Both the position numbers and the translations under genes were made by a program. From the NCBI RefSeq assembly GCF_029624655.1, contig NZ_JARRSA010000021.1, positions 1 to 61,268 of the forward strand: a stretch of DNA of 61,268 nucleotides, written 5' to 3'. This DNA is from Roseicyclus salinarum (GTDB lineage: Bacteria > Pseudomonadota > Alphaproteobacteria > Rhodobacterales > Rhodobacteraceae). Every line of letters begins with the position of its first letter. The stretch's first letter is position 1. Below, piece by piece: positions 8,290 to 17,424 of the stretch. A model generated the notes under the pieces. That model saw only the letters and a list, made by a program, of their open reading frames with translations, made no database searches and had not been told where the DNA came from.

Positions 8290-10431
8290 TCACATCGGTG
8301 CGATGGCGAAGAACATCGTCTCGCCCGAATGGTCGTCCACGCCGTCGTTGTCGGTCGAGACCCACATCGTCCCGTCCGCGGCGATGGCCAGCCCCTCGAC
8401 CTTGTCGAGGACGTAGCCCCCCGTCGAGGTGAGGTAGGGCAGAAGGTCCACCACCACCTCGGGCTCCAGCACCGCCGGCGTCCCGCCCAGCGCGACCATG
8501 TCCTGCATCGCGGACATCGGCACGCGTGTGATCAGCTTGGTCACGGCGCGGGCGTCGAGCTGGTTGTCGCGCTCGATGAAATAGAGCCAGTCGCCATGCG
8601 CCACGATCTCGGACAGTCCGACCCAGCCCGTTGCGGGCTCGGTCAGGGGGTAGTGGATCACGGACCACTCCCCGGTCCCGAGGTCGTAGCCGAGGATCTT
8701 GGCGTGGTTCGCCGGATCGTCGCGCCATTCGCGCTGGACCGCGACATAGAGCATGTCGCCGACCCGCGTGATCCCCTCGAAGCCGAAGCGCGTCTCGACG
8801 GCCAGAAGCGCGTCGGGAAGCGCGATGTGGTCCTCGATCTCGCCGTCGGGGCCGACGTGGTAGATCGCGTGTGGAACGAGGCGGTCCGAGCGCCCCTCGC
8901 TCGCCACCCAGAACCCGCCCTCGCCGTCGAGCGCGATGCCCTCCATGTCCATCAGCTGCGCGGGCTGCCCCTCGCGGGCGACGCGGATGGCGTCCACGAT
9001 GCGGGCGGGCGTCGTGCTCACGTCGATATGGAAGATCGTGGGCTGCATGGCGTAGAAGCTGTCGGAGACCGCGTAGATCGTGCGGTCCCCGGCCATCACC
9101 TGCCCCGAGATCGCGCCCCAGCCGGTCAGCTCGTCCATGCCCGCCGAGGTGAGATGCGGGTAGGCCGCGGGCGCGTCCTGATACTCGAACAGCATGACAT
9201 GGGCGCGCGGGCCGGCGTCGTCGGTCTCGTTGGCCGAGACGAGGAGGTTGCGCGCGGGGATCGTGACGTAGCCCTCCGGGCCGATGCCCGAGGGCAGAAG
9301 CTGCGTCAGGACGGGGTTCGCGGGATCGGTCGCGTCGTAGACGCCGACGATCGACGCGCGCTCGGCGCCGACGAAGATCATCGGCGTGCCGCCGAAGGTG
9401 CCGACGGTGATCGATTCCGGCTCCACGCCCTTGTTGCCGGAACGCTCCTCGGGGTAGTGGCCGATCTGGATGATGGCCTCCTCGAAGGACGTCCCGCTGT
9501 CGTGCACGACGCTGCCGTCCTGGGCGAAGATCGTCCAGCCGCGCGTGCCGCCGTCCATGTCGCCCTCGTTGGCCGTAGCGAAGTGGGTGTCGTCGATCCA
9601 CGCGACGGCATCGGGCTCGCGCGGCCAGGTCAGCGCACCATCGAAGACCAGCGCGCCTTCCTCGTCGGTGTCGATGCCGGTCAGCGTGACCTCGCCCGCC
9701 GGGAAGTGGTTCAGGAGGCTCCCGTCGGACGCTAGGACCACGAGATGGTTGTTCTCCTGCAGGGTCACGACGATCTCGCCCTCGCCGTTGATCGCGACGA
9801 ATTCCGGTTCGGGATCCTCGGGCGCGACGTCGGCAAGGCCGGTGAGATCGGCGCGGACGAGGCCCGCGCACTCCATCGCGCCATCGGCGAGCGGCACGAT
9901 GGCGACGAAGCCCGCCGGCATCTGCGGCACGCGGCCGTCGCCCGCGTCCTCGTCGCGCTCGTTCTCGATGGCCACCGCGATGAAGCTGCCGTCCGGGGCG
10001 ATGGCGACGGCGTCCGGCTGGCCGCCGAGGTCGCACGAGCCGGTCACGGATCGCGTGGCGACGTCGATGGAATGCAGGACGCCCGAAGGCCCGGTGAAGC
10101 TGGCGGAGGTGTTCTCGCCCACATAGGCGGTCCGGCCCATCACCGCGACGGAGGTAGGTTCGCCCGAAGGCATCGCGACGGCGCCGAGGCCGGTCGGGTT
10201 CGCCGGGTTGGTGATGTCGATGAAGCCCACCACGCCCGCCGGGCTGTCGGTGTAGACCAGCGTCATGCCGTCATCTGTCGCGCCGATGATCTCGGCCGAG
10301 CTTTCCTCGGCGTCAGGCGCGTTCTGCCCGACCATGAACGAGGCGATGCGGTTGAAGTTCATGTCCTGCGCCACGGCCGGTCCGGCCAGAAGGGCAAGGG
10401 CGGACGTCAGCGTCACGAAACGAGGCGTCAT
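8290..10431 (-). CDS. Secreted beta-propeller protein with esterase-like/phytase-like C-terminal domain
   Basis: A 713-residue exported protein. It starts with a classic signal peptide (about residues 1-21, ending AVAQ). The N-terminal half is made of propeller-like blades (repeated 'DGMTLVYTDS', 'DPANPVLT' style strands) as in alkaline-phosphatase/choice-of-anchor-like proteins. From about residue 430 the C-terminal half fits the esterase-like phytase domain (blades such as MEGIALDGEGGFWVASEGR and GFEGITRVGDMLYVA). Such proteins are periplasmic or extracellular and may hydrolyse phosphoesters; activity here is not established. It stands alone between the LysR gene and the creatinase gene. 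Confidence 0.75.
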   Translation of the reverse strand: MTPRFVTLTSALALLAGPAVAQDMNFNRIASFMVGQNAPDAEESSAEIIGATDDGMTLVYTDSPAGVVGFIDITNPANPTGLGAVAMPSGEPTSVAVMGRTAYVGENTSASFTGPSGVLHSIDVATRSVTGSCDLGGQPDAVAIAPDGSFIAVAIENERDEDAGDGRVPQMPAGFVAIVPLADGAMECAGLVRADLTGLADVAPEDPEPEFVAINGEGEIVVTLQENNHLVVLASDGSLLNHFPAGEVTLTGIDTDEEGALVFDGALTWPREPDAVAWIDDTHFATANEGDMDGGTRGWTIFAQDGSVVHDSGTSFEEAIIQIGHYPEERSGNKGVEPESITVGTFGGTPMIFVGAERASIVGVYDATDPANPVLTQLLPSGIGPEGYVTIPARNLLVSANETDDAGPRAHVMLFEYQDAPAAYPHLTSAGMDELTGWGAISGQVMAGDRTIYAVSDSFYAMQPTIFHIDVSTTPARIVDAIRVAREGQPAQLMDMEGIALDGEGGFWVASEGRSDRLVPHAIYHVGPDGEIEDHIALPDALLAVETRFGFEGITRVGDMLYVAVQREWRDDPANHAKILGYDLGTGEWSVIHYPLTEPATGWVGLSEIVAHGDWLYFIERDNQLDARAVTKLITRVPMSAMQDMVALGGTPAVLEPEVVVDLLPYLTSTGGYVLDKVEGLAIAADGTMWVSTDNDGVDDHSGETMFFAIAPM

Positions 10432-10521
10432 TCGGGGCTCCCCACGGGTTCACTTTGCGCTCGTGCTTTGGCCGAGTTGCGTGAAACCTGCGTAACGGGA
10501 AGATGTCGGTTCCGTGAAAGG

Positions 10522-10550
10522 GCCGCGCCACCGTTCCGGGGCGGCGCGGC
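10522..10550 (-). terminator. Hairpin downstream of the creatinase gene
   Basis: An 8-base-pair stem GCCGCGCC/GGCGCGGC with a 13-base loop starts 10 bases after the creatinase stop codon on the minus strand. It has no T-run, so it is more likely an mRNA 3'-end hairpin than a strong intrinsic terminator. Confidence 0.45.
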
Positions 10551-10560
10551 ACGCCTCGCG

Positions 10561-11772
10561 TCACACGATGTTGTGGCCGGGGCCGTAGGGGAAGCCCGTG
10601 ATGTTCTCGGTCCCGTCCGCGGTCACGATCAGGATGTCGTGTTCGCGGTAGCCGCCGGCGCCGGGCTGCCCCTCGGGGATGGTCAGCATCGGCTCCATCG
10701 AGATGACCATGCCGGGTTCCAGAACCGTGTCGATGTCCTCGCGCAGTTCCAGCCCCGCCTCGCGGCCGTAGTAGTGGCTGAGCACGCCGAAGGAATGGCC
10801 GTAGCCGAAGCTGCGGTATTGCAGGAGGTCGCGCTCGGCGAAGAAGTCGTTGATGCGGTGGGTGATCTCGGCGCAGGACACGCCGGGCCGGATCAGCGAG
10901 ATGCCGAGTTCGTGCGCATCGACGTTGGCCTGCCAGATCGCGAGGGACGCCGCGTCGGGCTGGCCGAGGAAAAGGGTGCGTTCCAGCGCGGTGTAGTAGC
11001 CCGAGATCATCGGGAAGGTGTTGAGGCTGAGGATGTCGCCCTTCCGCAGGGCGCGCGCCGTCACCGGGTTGTGCGCGCCGTCGGTGTTCGGGCCGGACTG
11101 GAACCAGACCCATGTGTCGCGATACTCGGCCTCGGGGACGCGGGCGGCGATTTCCAGTTCCATCGCGTCGCGCCCCGCCATCGCCACGTCGATCTCGCGC
11201 GCGCCTTCCGCGATGGCCGCGCGGATCGCCTCGCCGCCGGCATCCGCGACGGCGGCGCCCATGCGGATGAGGTCGCGCTCGGCCTCGGACTTGACCATGC
11301 GCTGGCGCATCGTGGCGGGCGCGATGTCCACGATCGAGTTGGGCGCGAGGAACGCGCGGAGCCTGTCGGTCTGCGCGAGCGTCAGGTGATCGGCCTCGAA
11401 CCCGACGCACCGGTCACGGCCCGCGACATGGGCGACGGCCTGCCAGAAGTTGTCCCGCTCCCAGTCGGTGTAGGTGATCGCGTCGCAGGCCGCGCGGCGC
11501 CACGGCTGGCCGCCGTCGATCCCCGCCGAGATCACCACGGCCTCGGAGGCGGTGACGACCAGCGCGTAGGGCCGCCCGAAGGCGCAGTAGAGAAAGCCCG
11601 AGTAGTAGGCGATGTTGTGCATCGAGGTCAGCACCGCCGCGGCGGCGCCGTTCGCGTCCATGATGGCGCGCAGGCCCATCAGGCGCGCCTCGTATTCGGA
11701 CAGGGCGAAGGGCAGCGGGGCCTTTTCGCCGTTATGGAAGCGGAAGAACTGCGGGCGGTCTTGATTGGTCAT
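10561..11772 (-). CDS. Creatinase (creatine amidinohydrolase), M24 fold
   Basis: A 403-residue protein, the same length as Pseudomonas putida creatinase, which hydrolyses creatine to sarcosine and urea. Regions I recall from that enzyme are present: the creatine-binding segment FGRPYALVV, the catalytic-histidine motif NTDGAHNPVT (His232 in P. putida), ALERTLFLG with the first catalytic glutamate and SMEPML with the second. The metal ligands of M24 peptidases are not expected in this subfamily. The ATG at 11772 has GGAGGG upstream; an in-frame GTG at 11778 is possible. It is divergent from a Dpp-type ABC transporter. No creatininase or sarcosine oxidase gene is visible nearby, so a related guanidino substrate remains possible. 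Confidence 0.85.
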   Translation of the reverse strand: MTNQDRPQFFRFHNGEKAPLPFALSEYEARLMGLRAIMDANGAAAAVLTSMHNIAYYSGFLYCAFGRPYALVVTASEAVVISAGIDGGQPWRRAACDAITYTDWERDNFWQAVAHVAGRDRCVGFEADHLTLAQTDRLRAFLAPNSIVDIAPATMRQRMVKSEAERDLIRMGAAVADAGGEAIRAAIAEGAREIDVAMAGRDAMELEIAARVPEAEYRDTWVWFQSGPNTDGAHNPVTARALRKGDILSLNTFPMISGYYTALERTLFLGQPDAASLAIWQANVDAHELGISLIRPGVSCAEITHRINDFFAERDLLQYRSFGYGHSFGVLSHYYGREAGLELREDIDTVLEPGMVISMEPMLTIPEGQPGAGGYREHDILIVTADGTENITGFPYGPGHNIV

Positions 11773-11902
11773 GGGCACGGGGCCCTCCCTGGTCACGGAG
11801 GCCCGGGCGTTCAGGGCGGTCTGGCCACGTCGCGGGGGCGACGCCATCGCCCCCGGCCTTCCGTGATCTAGACCCGGCCGCGCCCGTTCGGCAAGTCCCC
11901 TC

Positions 11903-11931
11903 TGGCCAGTCCGCGACCCCCCGACTAACGT
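11903..11931 (+). promoter_or_regulatory. Candidate promoter of the ABC transporter operon, close to the start codon
   Basis: A -10-like TAACGT at 11926-11931 lies only 6 bases before the permease ATG, with a weak -35 (TGGCCA, 11903-11908) 17 bases upstream. If real, the transcript would start at or near the ATG, that is leaderless. No Shine-Dalgarno is present before this gene, which agrees. Confidence 0.35.
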
Positions 11932-11937
11932 CGCCGC

Positions 11938-12879
11938 ATGGCTCGCTACGTCGCCCTCCGCGCCCTGTCCCTCGGCCTCAGCCTCGTGGTGGCGAGCGTC
12001 GTGATCTTCGCGTTGATCGAGGTCATCCCCGGAGACCCGGCAAGCTACATGCTGGGCATGAACGCGACCGACGAGACGCTGGCCGCCCTGCGCACGGAAC
12101 TGGGCCTCGACGGATCGAAGGTCGCGCGATACTTCGCGTGGATCGGGGGAATGCTGACGGGGGATTTCGGCACCTCCTACACCTACCGGGTGCCGGTGTC
12201 CGAGCTGGTGCTGGACCGCATATGGGTGTCCCTGCCGCTTGCGGTCTACGCGCTGACGCTGTCCACGCTGATCGCGTTCCCGGTGGGCATCCTTGCCGCC
12301 GCGAACCGCGGGCGGCTTCTGGACCACGGCATCATGGGCGGCACGCAGCTGGGCATCGCGATCCCGAACTTCTGGTTCGCGATGCTGCTGGTGCTGCTTT
12401 TCGCAGTCACGCTGCAATGGTTCTCGGCGGGCGGATTTCCCGGTTGGGAGGACCCCGCCCTCGCGATCAAGTCGCTGACGCTGCCGGCCGTGGCGCTGGC
12501 GCTGCCGCAGGCCTCCATCCTCGCGCGGGTCATGCGCTCGGCGCTTCTGGAGACGCTGAACCAGGATTACATCCGCACCGCGCGGGCCAAGGGGCTGACG
12601 CGAAGGCAGGCGGTGCTGCGCCATGCGCTGAAGAACGCGCTGATCCCCGTGCTGACGATCATCGGCTTGCAGTTCTCGTTCCTGCTGGCGGGTGCGATCA
12701 TCATCGAGAACGTCTTTTTCCTGCCGGGCCTCGGGCGGCTGATCTTCCAGGGGATCACGCAGCGCGACCTCGTGGTGGTTGAATCGGTCACGATGCTGCT
12801 GGTCTTCGCGGTGATCCTCGTGACGTTCCTGGTCGACGTGGCCTATGCCCTGGTCGACCCGAGGCTCAGGCGCAGATGA
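11938..12879 (+). CDS. Dipeptide/oligopeptide-type ABC transporter permease (DppB-like)
   Basis: A 313-residue inner-membrane permease. It has the DppB-family N-terminus (first helix, then IPGDPASYMLG), a periplasmic loop and five further helices. The EAA-like coupling loop (YIRTARAKGLTRRQAVLRHALKNALIP) is split by residues that contact the ATPase. It opens a plus-strand operon with DppC-like and fused ATPase genes; the next gene overlaps it by four bases (ATGA). Substrate is unknown; the divergent creatinase suggests a nitrogenous solute. Confidence 0.92.
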   Translation: MARYVALRALSLGLSLVVASVVIFALIEVIPGDPASYMLGMNATDETLAALRTELGLDGSKVARYFAWIGGMLTGDFGTSYTYRVPVSELVLDRIWVSLPLAVYALTLSTLIAFPVGILAAANRGRLLDHGIMGGTQLGIAIPNFWFAMLLVLLFAVTLQWFSAGGFPGWEDPALAIKSLTLPAVALALPQASILARVMRSALLETLNQDYIRTARAKGLTRRQAVLRHALKNALIPVLTIIGLQFSFLLAGAIIIENVFFLPGLGRLIFQGITQRDLVVVESVTMLLVFAVILVTFLVDVAYALVDPRLRRR

Positions 12880-13715
12880 CGGCGCCCGACGGCAGGACCC
12901 TCCCCCCCGCCCTCGTCATCGGCGCGGCGATAACGGCGGCGGTGCTCGCCATGGCCGCGCTCAGCCTCGTCTGGACGCCGCATCCCGTCACCGGCGTGTC
13001 GATCGCCGAGCGGCTGCAGCCGCCCTCGGCCACCTACCCGCTGGGCACCGACCAGCTGGGCCGGGACATGCTGTCGATGCTGATGATCGGCGCCCGGACC
13101 TCGATCGCGGTGGCGCTGGTCGCGGTCGGAATCGGCATCGGCCTGGGCGTGCCCTTGGGCCTTGCCGCGGCCGCGACGCGGGGCAGCCTGCTGGACGAGA
13201 TCATCATGCGGGGCAACGACCTGATCTTCGCCTTCCCCTCGCTGGTGATCGCGATCCTGATCACCGCGCGCTACGGGCCGTCGGCGACGAACGCGATCCT
13301 CGCCATCGGGATCTTCAACATCCCCGTCTTCGCGCGGGTGGCACGGGGCGGGGCGCTGTCGCTGTGGACGCTGGACTACGTCCTGGCCGCCCGCGCGAGC
13401 GGGAAGGGCCGCGTGCGCATCTCGGCCGAGCACATCCTGCCCAACATCCTGAACCTCCTGATCGTGCAGGCCACGATCCAGTTCTCGCTCGGCATCCTTG
13501 CCGAGGCGGCGCTGTCCTATGTCGGCCTCGGCGCGCAGCCGCCGGTGCCGTCGTGGGGCCGGATGCTGGCCGAGGCGCAGACCATGATCTACGGCAACCC
13601 CTCGCTGGCCATTCTGCCGGGCCTCGCCATCGTGCTGATGGTGCTGGGGCTGAACCTGCTTGGCGACGGGCTGCGCGACGCGCTCGACCCGAGGCTCAGG
13701 CGGAGGCGGGCATGA
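12876..13715 (+). CDS. Dipeptide/oligopeptide-type ABC transporter permease (DppC-like)
   Basis: A 279-residue second permease. Typical DppC features are the long first helix, the segment HPLGTDQLGRD-like (here YPLGTDQLGRDMLS), and the coupling loop with ARASGKGRVRISAEHILPN. It overlaps the DppB-like gene and the ATPase gene by ATGA at both ends, so the three are translated as a unit. It forms the heterodimeric channel with the previous gene product. Confidence 0.92.
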   Translation: MTAPDGRTLPPALVIGAAITAAVLAMAALSLVWTPHPVTGVSIAERLQPPSATYPLGTDQLGRDMLSMLMIGARTSIAVALVAVGIGIGLGVPLGLAAAATRGSLLDEIIMRGNDLIFAFPSLVIAILITARYGPSATNAILAIGIFNIPVFARVARGGALSLWTLDYVLAARASGKGRVRISAEHILPNILNLLIVQATIQFSLGILAEAALSYVGLGAQPPVPSWGRMLAEAQTMIYGNPSLAILPGLAIVLMVLGLNLLGDGLRDALDPRLRRRRA

Positions 13716-15301
13716 TCGGGATCGACCGCCTTGGCGTGGCCATCCATCGAACGCCGATCCTGCGCGACGTCACGCTGGAGGTGAGGCCGGGCGAAATCTT
13801 CGGCCTCGTGGGGGAAAGCGGCTCGGGCAAGTCGATGACGGCGCTGGCGCTGATGGGCCTTCTGCCCGACGGCGCGGAGGCGCGCGGCGCGATACGCCTC
13901 GACCGGCAGGACCTGCTGCGGCTGCCGGAAAGCGGACTGTGCCGGATCCGGGGCAACGAGATCGGCATGATCTTCCAGGAGCCGATGACGGCGCTGAACC
14001 CGGTGCGGACCATCGGCGACCAGGTGGCGGAAACCCTGATGATCCACGGCACGCAGGACCGGCGCGAGGCGGCGCGGATCGCGCGCGACCGGCTGGACCG
14101 TGTGGGCCTGACGCACATCGGCATGGACGCCTATCCGCACGAGCTGTCGGGCGGGCAGCGGCAGCGCGTGTGCATCGCCGCGGCGATCGCGCTGCATCCC
14201 CGCCTGCTCATCGCGGACGAGCCGACGACGGCGCTGGACGTCACCACGCAGGCGCAGATCCTCGAGCTTCTGCGCGGCCTGGTGGCCGAGGAGGGGATGG
14301 GCCTGCTTCTGATCACGCACGACCTCGGCGTCGTGGCGGACATGGCGGACCGCGTGGCGGTGATGCGCGAGGGCGAGATCGTCGAGACGGGCGCCACCGC
14401 CGACGTCCTGGCCGAGCGGCGCCACCCCTATACCCGCGCGCTCCTGGCCGCCTCGTCGCACAAGCCCGAGCGGCAGGCGGCCCCGCGCGCCGGTGCCCTG
14501 CTGGAGGTCGAGAACCTGCGGCGCGAATACCCCGGACGCCGCGAGGGCTTTCGCCGGGGCGCGCCGGTGGTCGCGGTGGACGGCGTGTCGCTGAGGCTCA
14601 ACGAGGGCGAGTCCCTTGGCCTGGTCGGGGAATCGGGCTGCGGAAAGTCCACGCTGACGCGCGCGATCCTGGGGCTCGACCCGGTGCAGGGCGGCGACAT
14701 CCGCCTGTTCGGGACATCCATCGTGCCGAAGATGCCGCGCCCGTTGCGGGCCGGCATCCAGGTCGTGTTCCAGGACCCTTACGGCAGCTTCAATCCCCGC
14801 TGGCGGGTCGAACGCCTCGTGGCCGAACCGTTCCACCTCGTGGAGACGCCGCCCCGGGGCTCCGAGCGGCGCGACCGCGTGGCGGAGGCGCTGGCCGCCG
14901 TCCACCTGTCTCCCGACGCGATCGACAAGTATCCGCACGAGTTCTCGGGCGGGCAGCGGCAGCGCATCGCCATCGCCCGCGCGCTGATCACGAGGCCCCG
15001 CATCATCGTGCTGGACGAGGCCGTGTCGGCGCTGGACGTGTCGGTCAGGGCGCGCATCCTCGACCTTCTGGCAGAGCTTCAGGACGCTTATGGATTGTCC
15101 TATCTCTTCGTCTCGCACGACCTGACGGTCGTCCGCGCCATCACCGACAGGGTCATCGTCATGCAGGCGGGCCGCTTCGTCGAGGCGGGCGCGACCGAGG
15201 ACGTCTTTTCCGCCCCCGAACATCCCTACACGCAGGCCCTGCTGGCGGCCGCGCCGCGGCTGGACCTCGCGTCCCGAACGAAGGAAGGCGAAATGGCATG
15301 A
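13712..15301 (+). CDS. Fused two-domain ABC transporter ATP-binding protein (DppD-DppF type)
   Basis: A 529-residue protein with two complete ATPase domains in one chain. Domain 1 has Walker A GESGSGKS (residues 34-41), signature LSGGQRQRV near 145 and Walker B LLIADEPTTALD near 165. Domain 2 has Walker A GESGCGKST near 306, signature FSGGQRQRIAIARAL and Walker B IIVLDEAVSALD. Both carry an oligopeptide-transporter C-terminal segment (HPYTRALLAA and HPYTQALLAA). It powers the two permeases encoded immediately upstream. No substrate-binding protein gene is adjacent, which is unusual for such an importer. Confidence 0.94.
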   Translation: MIGIDRLGVAIHRTPILRDVTLEVRPGEIFGLVGESGSGKSMTALALMGLLPDGAEARGAIRLDRQDLLRLPESGLCRIRGNEIGMIFQEPMTALNPVRTIGDQVAETLMIHGTQDRREAARIARDRLDRVGLTHIGMDAYPHELSGGQRQRVCIAAAIALHPRLLIADEPTTALDVTTQAQILELLRGLVAEEGMGLLLITHDLGVVADMADRVAVMREGEIVETGATADVLAERRHPYTRALLAASSHKPERQAAPRAGALLEVENLRREYPGRREGFRRGAPVVAVDGVSLRLNEGESLGLVGESGCGKSTLTRAILGLDPVQGGDIRLFGTSIVPKMPRPLRAGIQVVFQDPYGSFNPRWRVERLVAEPFHLVETPPRGSERRDRVAEALAAVHLSPDAIDKYPHEFSGGQRQRIAIARALITRPRIIVLDEAVSALDVSVRARILDLLAELQDAYGLSYLFVSHDLTVVRAITDRVIVMQAGRFVEAGATEDVFSAPEHPYTQALLAAAPRLDLASRTKEGEMA

Positions 15302-16743
15302 CACCCTGGTTCGACACCGACAAGGTCTTCATCGGCGGGCGCTGGCAGCCCTGCGCGTCAGGCGGCACCCTGCCCGTCGAGGACCCCTCGACCGGCCGGG
15401 AGATCGGGCGCATCGCGCGCGGCGGGGCGGAGGACATCGACGCCGCCGTGCTGGCCGCGCAATCGGCGCTGGAGGGCGCGTGGGGCACGCTGACGGCGGT
15501 GGAGCGCGGGCGGCTTCTGGCGCGGCTGGGGCAGCTGGTTCACGATCACGCCGACGCGCTTGCCGAGATGGAAGCGACGGACGTGGGCAAGCCGCTGAGC
15601 CAGGCCCGGTCCGACGTCACCGCGCTGGCGCGCTACTGCGAGTTCTACGCGGGCGCGGTCGACAAGGTCATGGGCGAGACGATCCCGTTTCAGGCGGGGT
15701 TCACCGTCTACACGCTGCGCGAGCCGATCGGCGTGACGGGCCACATCGTGCCGTGGAACTACCCGATGCAGATCATCGGCCGGTCGCTTGGCGCGGCGCT
15801 GGCCATGGGCAACGCCTGCGTTCTGAAACCGGCCGAGGAGGCGTGCCTGACCGCGCTCGCCTTCGCCGACCTCGTGCGGCAGGCGGGCTTCCCTGCGGGG
15901 GCGGTCAACGTGGTGCCGGGCCTCGGCGCCGAGGCGGGAGCGGCGCTGACGGCGCATCGCGGCATCGGCCATGTCTCGTTCACCGGCTCGGTCGGCACCG
16001 GGCGGCTGGTGCAGGCGGCCGCCGCGCAGAACGTGGTGCCGGTCACGCTGGAGCTGGGCGGCAAATCCCCGCAACTCGTCTTCGCCGACGCCGATCTCGA
16101 CCGCGCGCTGCCGTTCCTCGTGAACGCGGGGCTGCAGAACGCGGGCCAGACCTGCTCGGCCTCGTCGCGCATCCTCGTGGAGCGCCGCCGCTTCGACGAG
16201 GTGACCGAGCGCATGGCCGAGGCCTACCGCGCCAAGCGCGCCGCGCCCGCGATGGCCGACCTCGACCTCGGCCCGCTGATCTCGGCGCGCCAGAAGGAGA
16301 TCGTGGCGGGCTATCTCGACCTTGCCGGGCAGGGCCAGCGCGTGGCCGAGGGGCAGGTGCACGGCGACGCGCCCGAAGGCGGACACTACGTCGCGCCGGT
16401 GCTGCTTGCGGGCCTCGCGCCCGAGGACCGGCTGGCGCAGGAGGAGATCTTCGGGCCGGTGCAGGTCCTGCTGCCCTTCGACGACGAGGAAGAGGCGGCG
16501 GCCATCGCCAACGGCACGCCCTACGGACTGGTGGCGAGCGTCTGGTCGGCCGACGGCGGGCGGCAGATGCGGCTGGCGCGGCGGCTGCGCGCGGGGCAGG
16601 TCTTTCTCAACAACTACGGGGCGGCGGGGGGCGTCGAACTGCCCTTCGGCGGCACGGGCCATTCGGGCCACGGCCGCGAAAAGGGGTTCGAGGCGCTCTA
16701 TGGCTTTTCCAGCCTCAAGACGGTGGCGGCGCATCATGGCTGA
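15298..16743 (+). CDS. NAD(P)+-dependent aldehyde dehydrogenase
   Basis: A 481-residue ALDH-superfamily enzyme oxidising an aldehyde to the acid. Key elements are present: the cofactor segment GHIVPWNYPM, lysine in VLKPAEEA, FTGSVGTGR, the general-base glutamate in LELGGKSP, the catalytic cysteine in NAGQTCSASS and EEIFGPV near the end. It resembles betaine-aldehyde and aminoaldehyde dehydrogenases, but this does not fix the substrate. Its ATG overlaps the ATPase stop (ATGA), placing it in the transporter operon. A hairpin follows 10 bases after the stop. Confidence 0.92.
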   Translation: MTPWFDTDKVFIGGRWQPCASGGTLPVEDPSTGREIGRIARGGAEDIDAAVLAAQSALEGAWGTLTAVERGRLLARLGQLVHDHADALAEMEATDVGKPLSQARSDVTALARYCEFYAGAVDKVMGETIPFQAGFTVYTLREPIGVTGHIVPWNYPMQIIGRSLGAALAMGNACVLKPAEEACLTALAFADLVRQAGFPAGAVNVVPGLGAEAGAALTAHRGIGHVSFTGSVGTGRLVQAAAAQNVVPVTLELGGKSPQLVFADADLDRALPFLVNAGLQNAGQTCSASSRILVERRRFDEVTERMAEAYRAKRAAPAMADLDLGPLISARQKEIVAGYLDLAGQGQRVAEGQVHGDAPEGGHYVAPVLLAGLAPEDRLAQEEIFGPVQVLLPFDDEEEAAAIANGTPYGLVASVWSADGGRQMRLARRLRAGQVFLNNYGAAGGVELPFGGTGHSGHGREKGFEALYGFSSLKTVAAHHG

Positions 16744-16753
16744 CCCGGCGGGT

Positions 16754-16779
16754 CCCGGCGCGAGGCGCGCCGCGCCGGG
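16754..16779 (+). terminator. Hairpin after the aldehyde dehydrogenase gene
   Basis: A perfect 9-base-pair stem CCCGGCGCG/CGCGCCGGG with an 8-base loop lies in the 126-base gap after the ALDH gene, the only sizeable gap in the run of genes from 11938 to 19951. It may divide the run into two transcripts or attenuate the downstream half. No T-tract follows. Confidence 0.5.
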
Positions 16780-16869
16780 GCATCCGCGCGCCCTGCCGAT
16801 GGGGCCTTTCGCAGCGCCGCGGCCGCCGCTAGGCTTCATCGCAAGAGCCCCGTTCAGGCCAGGACCCCC

Positions 16870-17424
16870 GTGACCCGCTTCGGCAAATTCCCCACCTTCG
16901 CGCTGCTTCTCGCCGCCGCCGCGCTTGTCGCCACGATCTTCGGCGTGCTGCTGGCGCAACTGAGCTACTCGGTCGGGCCCAGTCATTTCGAGACCGTCCT
17001 GTTCCCGCAGAACGGCATCGGGGCCGACACCGCGCCGCGTGTCGGCGCAGCACTCGTGGGGGCGCAGGGCGCGTGGTGGGCGGGCGTCCTGATCGCGCTG
17101 CCCGCCTTCGTGTACGGCCTCGCCACCGTTCCGCGCACCGAGAGCTACCTCGCAGCGGGGCTGGGCGCGATCGGGCTGGTCTTCGTGCTGGCGACGCTGA
17201 CCGCGCTTCTGGGACTGATCGGCGGGCTCGCCGCGGCGGCGACGGGGCTTCTGGACGGGGTCCTGAGGATCCCCGAGGGGCCGAGCCGGGCGGATTTCCT
17301 GCGCGCGGGCTTCATGCAGGATGCGGGCCTCGTGGCGGCGGGCCTCGGGGCGTTCCTCGCGTTCTGGCCGATGATCCGCGCGCGGCGGATCGACCATGCG
17401 CGGGCAGGCGGGAGCGCCGCATGA
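16870..17424 (+). CDS. Integral membrane protein of unknown function
   Basis: A 184-residue protein starting with GTG. Four hydrophobic helices are visible (about residues 8-30, 67-87, 95-125 and 151-167). Between the first two lies a polar loop (LSYSVGPSHFETVLFPQNGIG) probably facing the periplasm; similar loops occur in an uncharacterised membrane family, but I cannot name it. The stop overlaps the following thioesterase gene by ATGA, so it belongs to the downstream half of this gene run. Confidence 0.75.
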   Translation: MTRFGKFPTFALLLAAAALVATIFGVLLAQLSYSVGPSHFETVLFPQNGIGADTAPRVGAALVGAQGAWWAGVLIALPAFVYGLATVPRTESYLAAGLGAIGLVFVLATLTALLGLIGGLAAAATGLLDGVLRIPEGPSRADFLRAGFMQDAGLVAAGLGAFLAFWPMIRARRIDHARAGGSAA

